A program made the position numbers and the translations under genes. From positions 24,424,001 through 24,488,000 of the forward strand of contig NC_056550.1 in the NCBI RefSeq assembly GCF_910596095.1: a stretch of DNA of 64,000 nucleotides, in the 5' to 3' direction. This DNA comes from Thunnus maccoyii (taxonomy: Eukaryota > Chordata > Actinopteri > Scombriformes > Scombridae). The notes beneath the pieces were generated by a model. The model did not search any database, was not told the origin of the DNA, and saw only the letters and a program-made list of their open reading frames with translations. Positions 1 through 11,275 of the stretch are shown in pieces; position 1 is the first letter of the stretch, and each line of letters starts with the position of its first letter.

Positions 1-279
1 CTGCATAATTTTCATAATAAATGTCAGAGCATAACCACATCCAATTCAAACCCAATGAAAGTTTACAAAAACTTGACAATATTTCAAAGCTGATTCCTAT
101 TACGTACATAAGACCAGAACATTGTTAGAAGGCTGTTGTGGATTTTGGGTTTGCAGTGGTTTTAATAATCAAGGCTCCTGGGCTTCCCTTTTAATCTGTG
201 TGTTGTTTTTTGTAAAATTGTTGATGCAGAGGACATGTTGAAATGTTTCCTTAACCTCTTCCACCCCCCCGTAGACCTA

Positions 280-880
280 TTTTGGGTTTTTTTAGGGGGT
301 GACAGGGGATCTTTGGAGGGAGTTAGCAGGTCAACAGTACATGCTACATAGAAGATATCATTTGTTACACAGATTTGCTGCAAAATTTGAGGCCATGATT
401 ATCATAGAGGTCATAATAGGTCATTTTATACAAGTGAGGTCAAGCTTCAAAAAATGGTCTCACTACAATAAAACGGCTACTACGGGGACTAACATCATCC
501 ACATGAATACAGCTGGGCTCATTGAATCCAGAAAAGTCTCAGCCTTCCAGTCAGACCAAATTTATGCAATTCTAAGACTGTTTAGGGACCCCGAGTATGC
601 AGAAATATTCAAATACACCATTTTTAGAATAAGAGAAAGAAACACATTCATACTGCATTAAAAAAAAACTGCATGTGATTAGCATAAAGTGGGCATATCT
701 GTAAAGAGGAGACTCGTGGGTGCCCACAAAACCCATTTTCCTTCACATATCTTGAGGTCAGGAGACCCTTTTGAAAATGACCGTGCCAGTTTTTCCCCCC
801 CCTCGCCAAAATATAGCCAAACTTTGGGGATTTTAAGATTTGATCTGACAGCCTGTTTGTTATCATCCTTTGTCTTTAAA
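280..880. repeat. Probable interspersed repeat in emc10 intron
   Basis: This AT-rich intronic stretch resembles sequence I recall as repetitive in percomorph fish (phrases such as tagggaccccgag and gattagcataaagtgggcat). It contains a 120-codon open frame at 299-661 without protein-like composition. It looks like one or two abutting old elements with no clear termini. Positions 1-280 are plain intron with a C8 run near 264; nothing else was seen there. Confidence 0.45.
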
Positions 881-969
881 GTTTGAATTGAATCGTATCC
901 ATCATATGATTCAGACGTGGGCGATACCGACTTTTAACATGAACCTTTGCTCTCTGCTCCGATCCTCAG

Positions 970-3447
970 TGCGCCATGGTCGAGTCCCATCTGAGCGACG
1001 TGATCGCCCTCCACACCGACGTCTCCGGATACCTCATCGGCGTCTCCATAGTGACGTTACCCGGAGCCTGCAGGGGCACCGAGGTGGAGGACGAGGTCGA
1101 TCTCGAGGTTTTCAACACCACGCTCAGCGTCGTGGCTCCCGTCAACGCACCTGGGTCAGTTGATAATATGTTTTCTCGCCGCTAATAAGATCCCTGTTCA
1201 TTTCTCACATGTCCCCACTAGCTAATAAAGCCCGACTGTTAACGGTAGCGCGCTGCCTCCGTCCCTATCTGTCGGTGTCTGTTGGCAGCTGGTGGAAATC
1301 CTCTTGTGTATCTGAGTATAACTTTCTCAGATGTCTTTGATTCATATTTTCCTTGTCGTAGCTGCTTCACATCATCCCCCCCCCCCCCCCTAGGTAGAAC
1401 AAGTCTCTTTGCAATTTTTTCTTCCTTTTTAGATATACTTTCTCTTTTGGGGGTTTGTTTGAATGCTAATTGCCGTCTTTCTTCCAGACCTGAGACGGCT
1501 CTGTTCCTTGAACGAATGGAACAGGAATCTGAGAAGAAAGGGAAGAATCCACAAGAGCAGAAATCTTTCTTCGCTAAATATGTAAGTACTCGTACTGCAA
1601 AACTGCTGATAGAGTCAACAGTCTGTGCCTAAAGAGATCCTCTCTGCCGTTGGTAATTGTCCTCCGATGGTTGTAATGGTCCGTATAGTCGATGAAGAAA
1701 TGAAAATGAGTTCATCTTTTTTTGCTCAATCAGACCCAACATGATTTTTTTTTTTTTTTTTTTTCAATTTGCCAATATTTCTGGCTGAAAAGAAGGAACA
1801 TTGAAGTCCAAATGGTCGTGTTTTGGACTCAGTGTGTCGTGTGTTTCAGTCATTCCAGTTTGAGTCCTTGTCATGGTTTTGGATAAGGCTACAACGATTA
1901 ATCGATTAGTCGATTGACAGCAGATTAATCAGCAACTGTTTTGTTGATCGAATAATCAAGTTAGGTATTTTTTTAAGCAAAACTGCCCAACATTTGCTGG
2001 TTCAAGGATCTCAGTTTGGAGAATTTGTTGCTTTTCTTGGTCTTATATTACTGTAAATTTAATATTTTAGGGGTTTGAACTAGAACTGCAACGATTAGTC
2101 GATTGACAGAAAATTAATCGGCAACTATTTTGATTTTATCTTTGGGTTTGCCGTTGGCTCGGACAAAATGAGACATTTGAGACATTTTTCACCATTTTTC
2201 ACCATTTTCTGATGTTTTATAGACCAAACAACTAATCTATTAATTATTAGTTGCAGCCCTAGTTTGGACTGTTTGTCAGACGAGATATTTGAAGACGTCA
2301 ACTTGAACTCCAGGACGTCGTAATCAGCATTTTTTCACTATTTTCTGACGGTTGCAGTTCTAGTTTGAGACCCAGCTGTTCTGACTAGTCGTCCTAAATT
2401 ATTCAGCCAACAAAAGTCCAATTTCAAACCTTTAAAAAGAATGAGTCATCCTTTAAAAAAAACTGAGATTTTGTTTGTCTTCTGGCATTTCGAGCTGTCA
2501 GTCGGAGTAAAAGCCGTTTCTCCCTTCGGGCTCCGTGTTCGGAAACATTCCCACAGAGAACCTGGTCTCGTCTCCTATCGCTTGGCTCGTCTCAGCTCTT
2601 TTATGATCTCTCTGTGTGTGTGTGTGTTTTGCACTGTGCCGTATCCTGCTGTGTTGACTCTTGTGCTTGTGCTGCATCCAGTGACATTGTGTTGACTCGG
2701 TGCTGTGCTGTGTTCCAGTGGTATTTGATTCTGGGAGGTGCAATCTTCCTCATGGCCACCAATTCGGCACAGCCCCCAGCAGGGGGAGGCAGAGAGCAGA
2801 GCTGATTCCCACTCAAGTACTGTTTTCTTACTTGTGGCTCGTTCTGTCCTCCTCCGTCAAGTTATGTATTTAACTTTTAAGCAATGTGACTAACTGAAAC
2901 CCCCCCCCTCCCTCCCTCCTCCCCCATCTTGCTTCCTACTCATTTTCCTTTTTCCAATCTTTTGACATTTCTTTTTTCCAGGTTCAATGCCAAATACATT
3001 TCAGAAAACTCCAATATTCTTAATTTGAAGCACTTTGTATGAGGACATACTGGGCAGCCTCCAAATCAATTAAATCAATTATCGGTGTGATTATGTTCAG
3101 CATGTGTTTGGTGTTTGATCCTGACGTTTCTTCTTCTTCACTTTTAGAGTCTCTTACCCACCTGTACACTTATCTTTTTTTCTTCTTTTCTGTTCAGAAA
3201 ATCATTTTAACCTAATCTGGGATGACCAATCTGGAACTGTTGAAAAGATCTCAGTCATTAACAGTTAATTTGTTGTCTTGTAAACAAAGATATCATCGTA
3301 TTTACTTCCCCTTTTTTTTTCTCTCCTCTTTTTCTCCTCCAGTGGATGTACATCGTGCCTCTCGTTCTCTTCCTGATGATGTCTGGTGCTCAGGACCAAT
3401 CAGGAGGAGGAGCCGGGGGCGGAGCAGCTAACGGAGGCGGCCGATGA
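970..3447 (+). CDS. emc10: ER membrane protein complex subunit 10 (3' part, two alternative terminal exons)
   Basis: EMC10 is a subunit of the ER membrane protein complex, which inserts and stabilises multipass and tail-anchored membrane proteins. Visible coding exons are 970-1154, 1488-1581, then either 2719-2805 or 3343-3447. The first encodes the C-terminal part of the lumenal domain ([25 protein letters not shown], an NTT glycosylation sequon). The second encodes [12 protein letters not shown] and [12 protein letters not shown], near-identical to vertebrate EMC10. Both terminal exons join in phase after KY. The proximal one gives [13 protein letters not shown] and 15 more residues; the distal one gives [17 protein letters not shown] and a Gly-rich tail ending GGGR. 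Both tail types are known in human EMC10. The signal peptide and N-terminal lumenal exons are not in the window, so the gene is cut at its 5' end. Polyadenylation signals AATAAA lie at 3541 and 3632. Identification is secure; the lengths of the missing part are unknown. Confidence 0.93.
1888..2265. repeat. MITE-like 'acgattagtcgattgacag' repeat, two head-to-tail units
   Basis: Within the emc10 intron, the motif acgatta..tcgattgacag occurs at about 1891-1920 and again at about 2091-2108, each followed by attaatc.gcaact. The block ends near attagttgcagccct. It belongs to a family of related copies scattered through the window (5063, 16028, 24985, 25980, 32460, 48428, 54858, 63803). No coding capacity is seen. 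This is a degenerate non-autonomous element, class uncertain. Confidence 0.6.
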
Positions 3448-3660
3448 TCAACACGCTAACAGTTGTTTTTGTGAAGATTTACTGAACAATAATTCTCTTG
3501 GAACAGTTTTTAATTGCTGTACATAATGCTATTTAAGGAAAATAAACGTCCGTCACTCACAACTGAAACCTGTACAGTAGAGAGAAGATAATGTGTCCTG
3601 CAGATGACTGCGTTTTTAATTCTAATGTGAAAATAAAGTATTTATTACTTGAATTGACTC
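3448..3660 (+). promoter_or_regulatory. emc10 3' UTR with two polyadenylation signals
   Basis: Sequence after the distal emc10 stop codon contains AATAAA at 3541-3546 and again at 3632-3637, consistent with alternative cleavage about 90 bp apart. No AATAAA was seen between the proximal stop (2805) and the distal exon (3343). Transcripts with the proximal stop therefore probably use these same downstream signals. Confidence 0.7.
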
Positions 3661-6240
3661 AGACTGAATATTTTTATAGGTCAACTCTCAGCTCACGATT
3701 AGGGTTCCTGTTTTACTGTTGAAGTTAAATGAAATACTTTTATAATATGAATAAAAATGAAGAGACAAGTGTTTTCTCAGTTTCACATGAAGTCCAGGAA
3801 ACATTAAGGTGCTCTTAAAGATGAAAAAACTCAAAACAGAGAAGAAAACGTTCTTCAGGATCTTCATCTGATGTCTGATTCTTAACCAACATGTCAGACT
3901 AAAAAAGGCTTTTAATGAAACTTCTTGCTCTGCTTGTGCCTGAAGAACATTTTCTGTTACGACTTTTATAATATAATGAAAGTATAAAAATAGTCATTGA
4001 GCTGCCGACATCTTCTAAAATAGTAAATTATCATAGATTTTAATATTCTCACCTGATGAACTTAAAGTTACATGAAAGTGTGATGGAGCTGGTTACATTA
4101 TGATTCTTTCACCTGTTCACCTGCCAGCCAGAACTCTTTATTTTATATATATATTATTTTATTCACAGATTGTTCATACAGACATAAACCACTCCATATA
4201 ACCATATAACCAATAATAGTAACAGAAAGTAGTTCATCTTAACTGTGTATCAAGGACAGAAAGCCTCATAACAGTATGTATCATCTACATGTGATTGCAG
4301 TCCATCATAAATAAATAAAAAAATTAAAAAACAAACAAAAACAATAAACACAAATATGGTTAAACTGAGTGTAGATATTGCAAAAAAAAGGACCACAAGA
4401 TTCTTCTCATTCATGTTGAGCCAGAACTCTTCAAGGTGCAAAAAGTCAAAACCAACTTATAACATGCACAAAAATAAAATTTTAATATTGCAAACAGATA
4501 TTTAGAGGTCGAGTTAATAAGTTAGAATAATGTACAATAAATTACTGAAGACAGATAAGTATTTATAACAGCACCTTCAAAGGGTTAGCCCAACTCACCA
4601 ATACGTATAAGAAATTAACATTTATTTTTAAAGTATTACATTGTCAGAATTTTAGCTTTTTTTACAGTCAGTTTCATTCAAATTCCAGTAAAAACCCCAA
4701 CAAACAGACTGGTTCTGCACTGGTTTCTCTCACTAACGGGGGGAAACTGGAACCACTCGTCTGTCAGTTTGCCACATTTGAATCTGAGATCCTCCACTGA
4801 GCAGTTTAATCCTTTATAATACAGCCAGTTACTCCATTTGGATAAGAGCAGCTACTGTTGTCCTCGAACAAGTCTTCACTGTTGTGACAGTTTACAGCAT
4901 TTAATTAAATACTTGTTTGAATAAACAATATTTACAAAAACTAGATGATTCATTATATTTCATGTGCATGTTTATATGGACTTTTATAGACTTCTGTCCT
5001 GTTCCCTTGCTCCTTTATTCAGTACCCTTTTTTAATATTTTTTAATTACTGGGATACAATTAGGGCTGCAAATAATTATTTTCATTATTCCATCAGATAT
5101 TCTATCAGAAAATAGTGAAAAATACTGTGATAATTTCTTAGAGGCCATAATGTCGTCTTCAAATATCTTGTTTTATACCATCAACAGTCCAAAAGATCCA
5201 AAGATGATCAGTTTACTATAATGTACATCACAAAAAACTTTAAATCATAAAATTTGATTAGCTGCAACCAGTAAATGTTTAGCATTTCCCTTAAAAACAT
5301 GACAAACAGTTATTGGATTATGAAAATAGCTGCTGATTACTTTTCTGTATCTGTTGATTACAGCTGTAAATACAATGAAATTTTGAGTGTATTTTAGCAT
5401 AGTTGGGTTACATGTTATGTTTTTTATTATTATTTTATTTTAGACAAAAGCCATTTAGTACCACAACATATCTGATCATAAGTTTTCATTATTGTCTTTT
5501 AGGTGTTTTTTTCTAGACATAAAACAGTTAAAACTACCACAGAATTAAATATATAAATGTAAAATCTACGTAAAACACAATCAGAAAGAAGTATGATACA
5601 ATACTTTTAACTTAAAATCCTAATCACGCCTTTAAAATGACAGCTGATGTCTGTTTCGGTTATTTAACTGTAAGATCAAAGGCCAACAGTGAAATTTGAA
5701 ATCCTACAAAGGCGACTTGTGAACTCGGAGGGGAGAATAAACATCTAACAGACAGTCCAGTCCAAACTGAAGGGCGACCACCGGTCTGCCTGGGATCCTG
5801 ACTCTGCCCATGTTTGGGGTTCTCGTGTGAACATCTGCGTGTTTCCTCCCATCATCCTGCCACCTATCCGTGTATTTATATTCATGAGTCAAGGGGGGGT
5901 TGGGATCCTAGAATCACAGCAACACAGCTTTAGAAACAGTATGTCCCAAAATCCCTGTGTCAACATTGCCTCTCCTCTTCCTCACGTCAGTCAGCCTGGC
6001 TGTTTTTAGTCCATGTGTCCAACTGTGAGGAATATCCTCTTATTTTGGGAGGCTCAGCGTTGAGCTTCAACACTTCGCTGCCCTCTGCCCTCATCCAATC
6101 GCCAGCCGGGCCTTTCTCAGAACGAGCCACACCGCCCTGCTCCGTGTACAACTTGAGGGATAAGGTGATAATAACAGCTGAAGGAAACAGGAGAGTCTCA
6201 ATGGAGTGAGCTGGACGACACATTATGTTATGATTTTGTT
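3661..6240. other. Intergenic, AT-rich, no gene seen
   Basis: No exon with splice context, RNA gene or protein-like frame was recognised. The stretch is low complexity in places (4140-4500) and holds one copy of the 'gctgcaaataattattttc' family at about 5063-5345. Open frames at 5704-6223 overlap on both strands and have no family resemblance. Confidence 0.6.
5063..5345. repeat. MITE-like repeat, 'gggctgcaaataattattttcatta' type
   Basis: It begins gggctgcaaataattattttcattattc, continues with tcagaaaatagtgaaaaat and ends near atgaaaatagctgctgatta. It is the same layout as the copies at 16028 and 24985 and is strongly diverged. Confidence 0.6.
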
Positions 6241-6475
6241 ATACTGTTCAATGCTGTATTCTTTAATTTGGTCTATTCTGTTACACACATCTATTTCCTG
6301 TCTGTCTATTTTCCCCCTTTAAGCTTTTTTTTAGGGAGTTTTTCCTCATTTGAACCGAGCGTTTAAGGACAGAGGATGTTGTGTTGCTGTGCATACTGTA
6401 AAGCCTGAGGCAGATTTGTGATTTGTGATATAGGGCCATATAAATAAAACTGACTCGACTTAACCACAGTCATCT
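6240..6475 (+). repeat. Retroposon-like 3' end repeat
   Basis: The block includes agggagtttttcctcatttg, aaggacagagg, agcctgaggcag and ends gggccatataaataaaactgactcgactt. I recognise this as a very common teleost interspersed repeat whose 3' tail carries short tandem copies of a ttgact-like unit, typical of a non-LTR element or SINE end. The class call is from memory and uncertain. Confidence 0.6.
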
Positions 6476-7194
6476 GTTTGTAAAGAGATCCGCCTCTGAA
6501 GGTTATAGACGCCTTTTTATCAGCAGGATGAGCCGTGATTAAACACGCCTTAAAATGTTCCCACTCCCCGACCAGTACACCGCAGATCCTTTTTCCACTT
6601 GAAAACACAATCTCAGCTGTGTATTTTACTTTCAGCGTAAACACTAATGAATCACAGGAGGCCTATCAGCGTGCAGCGTGATATATGTGCATCTACCAGG
6701 AAGCCGGAGGACACTGACACTGAGACACATGATTGTTGTGATGTTTGAGAAGGGAATCATGTGTGTTTGCAGTTACACAGAGGTCACACATAAACATATG
6801 TTGCTTTCAACGCTTGTATAACAAATAGGAAAATATGTACTGGTCAAATATAACACGTGAAAATAACACAACATTATATCTAAGTAAAGTAGACATTATA
6901 ATGATTAAAATAATAATAGATAATTTACATTTTCATACTGTAAATACATCATTTACAGTATGAATTACTGCTGGAGGCTAAAATACTTTACATTTATAAC
7001 AGCATAAAAACATTAATAAATGCTTAATACATTTAATATGTTTACACACACACAATGATGTACTTGTAAGCAGATATAAGTGTTTATTAATATATTTGGC
7101 AACAACTATAACTCCTCCTGTGAGCCTCCATAAGTGCAGAGAGAGAATATTGTAACATAAGACAAACAAAGAAAGAGAAACCCCTTCTCACATG

Positions 7195-7640
7195 TTTAAA
7201 GACACATGAAAAGACTCAGCTTTGAATAATAATTCATGTCCGATGTGTTTTTCCACAAAATGGATCAATTACCTAGTTAGAAATTCTTAGAATGACATCT
7301 TTTTGTATGTATGAATATACAAATATTTTAAAAGTTTAACTGCTGGACACAAGATTTCTGCTATTTCACTGAAAAGTCCATTCTCAGTGTTTGTGCACTG
7401 GAGGTTTCACACTTGTTTGAGCTGCATACTGGACCACTAATTAGTTGTGATGTCATAAACTATGTTTGCAGTTACGCGACTTAAACTCAGATTTAAGGTG
7501 AACGCAGAGAAACTTTCCTCCTGCAGCAGATAAATGTGAAAACAGCCTTCGAGTGTCAAACTCTGCACAGTGAAGCTCAAACGTCACATTTTAAAAAAAA
7601 CACATTTTTGAGTGGAGGAGGACTTTAAAATAGACTGTGT
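7195..7640 (+). repeat. Interspersed repeat family B, copy 1
   Basis: It runs from agacacatgaaaagactcagc to cacatttttgagtggaggaggactttaaaa. Shared landmarks with copies at 39415, 44030 and 45345 are gatgtgtttttccacaaaa, gctggacacaagatt, aactcagatttaaggtg, gtcaaactctgcacagtgaagctcaaac and acatttttgagtg. It is about 430 bp and non-coding. Confidence 0.7.
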
Positions 7641-9480
7641 GACTTTCTTCATACAGTCAGCATTATTAGAAGCAGTATTTCTCAAGATCAGTGGTGCAAA
7701 GTGGATTTAACTTCCTGTCACTGCGTCTTTGGTTCACCAAGGAGAATGAATATAGACATTTTTATTGGTAGCTACACCAAAAACATTAGTGCTCTTCCTG
7801 TTTCATCTCATAAAGAAAAGCAGCAATTTCCCCACTAAGTCCAACCTGATAATACACAAACTGATGCCATCGAGGCTGTAAATCATTTGAAGTGTCTTAT
7901 GGATGTAATAAGGCCTGACTGCAGACATTTAATTTATTGTAATTGACAAGATATCCAAATGTCCACATAGCATGGAAAGATGATATCAGGTAAATCATAT
8001 ACAAAGGAGACAGATAGCAGAAGAAAACGTGATGCGAGAGCGTCCATGTGGGCAGAGAAGAGGGGAGATCACGTACATGAAAAAGGGCTGCTGCTTGCAT
8101 AGCAGCAGTTACTCATAAATCTCAGGGCTCTCTGTCGCTTAGAGACCACCAATGTCAGCATGACACCATGTGTTAGGCAGGACACCCACCCAACCCCTCC
8201 TCCCCACCCCACCCCCACCCCCCGCACCATGACATCTCATGATTTAGGAGCAGTTACGAGGTTTATACTGCACTAAAACCGCAAGGGGCCAGTTGATTTT
8301 GGCCTGTCGTTTTCACACTGTAAATCTGGACACTTTAACCGTATATGTTTTAGTAAAGATGCTCAGCCTTGATCTATAACTAAAATCTGTGTTTTATCTC
8401 TTCTATAGGCACTGCAGGACACTACAAATGACAAATATTACCTCTCAGAGCTGTTTTGGTTTCATAAGGAGAGAAATGATCAACAATACACAACATTTGC
8501 TTCAGTCACTTTGGGATAAACATACTGAGAGCCAAATACATGTGGACAAAAACACCGAGAGAGAGAAGTGAGAAGGAGGAAGCACCTGCCATGTCAATCA
8601 GAGGAGAGCCAAGAAAACTGCGGGGAAGTTTTGACGGTCCCTGAAAAGCATCCCAGCAGGCCTTCAGAGATTACAGCTTCGCACTTATTGTATCCCCCCC
8701 GCACCCAATCGTGCTATACATTTCACCATCTCGCCATCGTGTTAACATGTAATGAAGTAACATGATAGGATGTTTAATGCCCACGCTGGGCTGTAATGTA
8801 CACTGGAATATTACTTAGTGACGGTTGACTGTATAATGCTGTGCATAGCGCCCCTAAACACACCCAGAGGTCGCGCTACAATACTATTTAAGCCCACTCA
8901 CTGACAGCAGTAAGCAGCAGGTGCTGAAATTTGTTTTCATGCCTCACACCGATCATATCTGATATTATAGGAGCCGGCGCTAAGCAGGCAATTACACTTC
9001 ATTAAAATTCTTCTTCTAATAGAGTGTGTCCCCAAACCAAGCGAGAGGTTCAGGGAGATACTTTCTCCTGACAGAGTTATTTCCTATTAAGTTGGATCAA
9101 TTAAGGCGCGCCAATTAAGGAAAACCCCTCCAGGCAAGATCCGGAGAGAGTGTGAGGACTCGCACGTGGAATAGCTTACTGTCTATAGGTGGAATACCAC
9201 TAAATGTCAGCTTTTAAACATTATGTAAATGTTTATTAATGTCTTTGGTCGCTGACAACAAGAGTTTTTAGTATGAACACCTTAGATGATTACGTCCTAT
9301 TGCCTGAAATCACATTGTTGCTTCCTGATAATCACTCTGCATTGTCACATTTGTCCACTTTAAAGGATCAAAGTCTGAGATTATTGCAATACTATTATGC
9401 AAACTTATAAATGTGGGGCTGTTAACTGACTTTTATTTCTATCTGTAAAATGTCAGTAAATGGTGAAAAGTGCTCGTCAC
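7641..9480. other. Intergenic, no gene seen; possible regulatory patch
   Basis: There are no exons. A C-rich run (accccacccccacccccc) lies near 8205-8225. At about 8900-9180 sequence complexity and GC rise, with two direct copies of CAATTAAGG around a CGCG core (about 9098-9120, contains GGCGCGCC). That patch carries no repeat I recognise and might be a regulatory element; conservation would have to be tested. Confidence 0.4.
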
Positions 9481-9487
9481 AATTTCT

Positions 9488-9998
9488 TAAAGGATAGGTT
9501 CCCAGTTTTTCAAGTCAGGAGCCAAAATGAACATTGAAACATGTTTTCTTGCTGTAATCTTTCCTCCTGTTCATACTGACCATTAGAAGATCTCCTCATA
9601 ATGCACTTACAATGAAAGTGATGGAGGACAAAATCCACAGTCCTGCTTCTCTGCAAAAAGTCAATATCTTTTAAAGTTTCTATCTTTTTAGTGCCAAACT
9701 CTCCCTTCTTGTTCGATCCTTCCATTGCAGCTGAACAAGAAAACACTGTCCGTTGAAACACAAGGAGGATTCTTTTATACTAACTGTACTGTAACTGTGG
9801 AAGATGTCAACTTTATTTGACTAACTCAGATGGCGGACACGTTTTTACTCAAAACAAGGACTGTAGATTTTGTCCCCCATCACTTACATTGTGAACACAT
9901 TTGGAAGGGGATTTTCTAATAGTCAGTATGAACAGGAGGGATGATTACAGCAAGAAAAACCTGTTTCTATGTTCATTTGGGCTCCTGACCCCCCAGAA
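9488..9998. mobile_element. Foldback element (family A, copy 1) with long inverted arms
   Basis: The left arm (about 9490-9660) and right arm (about 9845-9998) are reverse complements of each other. The left reads tcaggagccaaaatgaacat, tgctgtaatctttcctcctg, ttcatactgaccattagaag. The right reads the same in reverse, ending atgttcatttgggctcctga. The arms are about 150 nt and the spacer about 190 nt. There is no coding capacity, consistent with a non-autonomous foldback/MITE element. Related, rearranged copies lie at 34730, 43573 and 53755. Confidence 0.75.
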
Positions 9999-11175
9999 CC
10001 TAAAATTATTCAGTTCACCATTATTTAACACAAAGAAAAGCAGCGAGTTTAGCATTTTAGCAACAGCTGACTATCAATTTTCTGTCAATCAACTAATGAA
10101 TTAATTGACTGAAGATTTCAGCTCTAATTAACGGCTTCATATTCATTTATGGGAGAGCAGAGACAGACATGAGCAGATAAGTGAAAAAAATACTTTAAAT
10201 GACTTTATTACATCAGCAGATTTACTATTTTATTGCAGCTTTACTTCCCTACAACATTAACTATAAGAAGTAAAAGATGGAAATTGATCCAAACAAGTAA
10301 AATAAACTACTTGAATATTTAATTACTAAAAAAGATTCAGATTTAAGGACTGTTCAGGTATAAAATATGGGAGATAAAAGCCAAAATATTGTCCAAACGA
10401 CAGACTTTAAAGTTCTCCTAACTAATTAATCCACGTCCAATTAAAAGCGGTCATTTGAGACGACTGTAAAGCAACGTCAGCAACATCTACTCACACAGCC
10501 GACCGTTAAAAGCTGTTATTTTCAAGCTCTGACCACACCGGCGGTTCAGTACACACTTTGCCTCAAGTTCTCTGGCAGCGCAGTGCACTTACAGCAGCCG
10601 CTGATTGATGGGATCTGGGATTGACGACAGCTCCCCAACGAGTAGCTGGCTGCCATCTTAGATACTGACTGCCCACACTCTTTATACAGAAACAAACACC
10701 TATACCTTGTGTCAGGGTCCATTTAAGATGCTCTCTAGTTTTTTGGGGTTTTTTTTTCTTGGGTCAAGGTTTGTCATGTAAGGTGACAAACAAAACACAA
10801 TTTTGTTTATGAATTCAGGCACCAAAATGTCTAGAAATATAGATGTAGGCGCCATCTTTGACTCCAAGTGGTCACATCATCATCTTTCCATTCATCGTAA
10901 TGTGTTTATGTCCTTTCGTGAATGTGTTTGTTAGATCCGGGGGTATGTACTGTACCTCACACACACACACATGCTCGGTCCATGTGTATGTAAATGAGCA
11001 TGCATACTTGGGACATACTTGGTATTCGCTTGTCTCCAACTGATCCCCAGAAAGGGATCGGGAGAGTTTCATGTGACAGGACCGTCCCTTTGGGGTAACT
11101 GTCACATACAACCAAAACATATGCATATTCCCTCCTCCTCGCTCATTTTCTGCCCCCTCCTCCTCCCCGCTCATT
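9999..11175. other. Intergenic, upstream of SPRY gene
   Basis: It holds a short fragment of the 'tcaatcaactaatgaattaattga' repeat near 10080-10130 and otherwise unremarkable AT-rich DNA. A CA-rich run lies at about 10959-10970. No exon was recognised. Open frames at 10858-11240 overlap on both strands and look spurious. Confidence 0.5.
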
Positions 11176-11181
11176 TGGAAG

Positions 11182-11275
11182 TTAATAAAAGCGATCCTCC
11201 AGAGATGCACAGGCACTATCACAAGACCCCGTCAGTTTGATTCCAATCAACGCCGAGCGAACGCCAAAGGGAATC
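11182..11275 (+). promoter_or_regulatory. Putative core promoter and 5' UTR of SPRY gene
   Basis: TTAATAAAAGC (11182-11192) is a TATA-like box about 85 nt before the ATG at 11276. The intervening sequence has no intron signals, so transcription could start near 11215. A TATA-type promoter would fit a tissue-restricted gene. This is inferred from position and motif only. Confidence 0.45.

Noticed and set aside
299-661. 120-codon frame near the left edge as a possible emc10 upstream exon
   Set aside because: No similarity to the EMC10 lumenal domain and it overlaps repeat-like sequence.
9510-9761. 83-codon minus-strand frame
   Set aside because: Lies within the arm and spacer of a foldback repeat.
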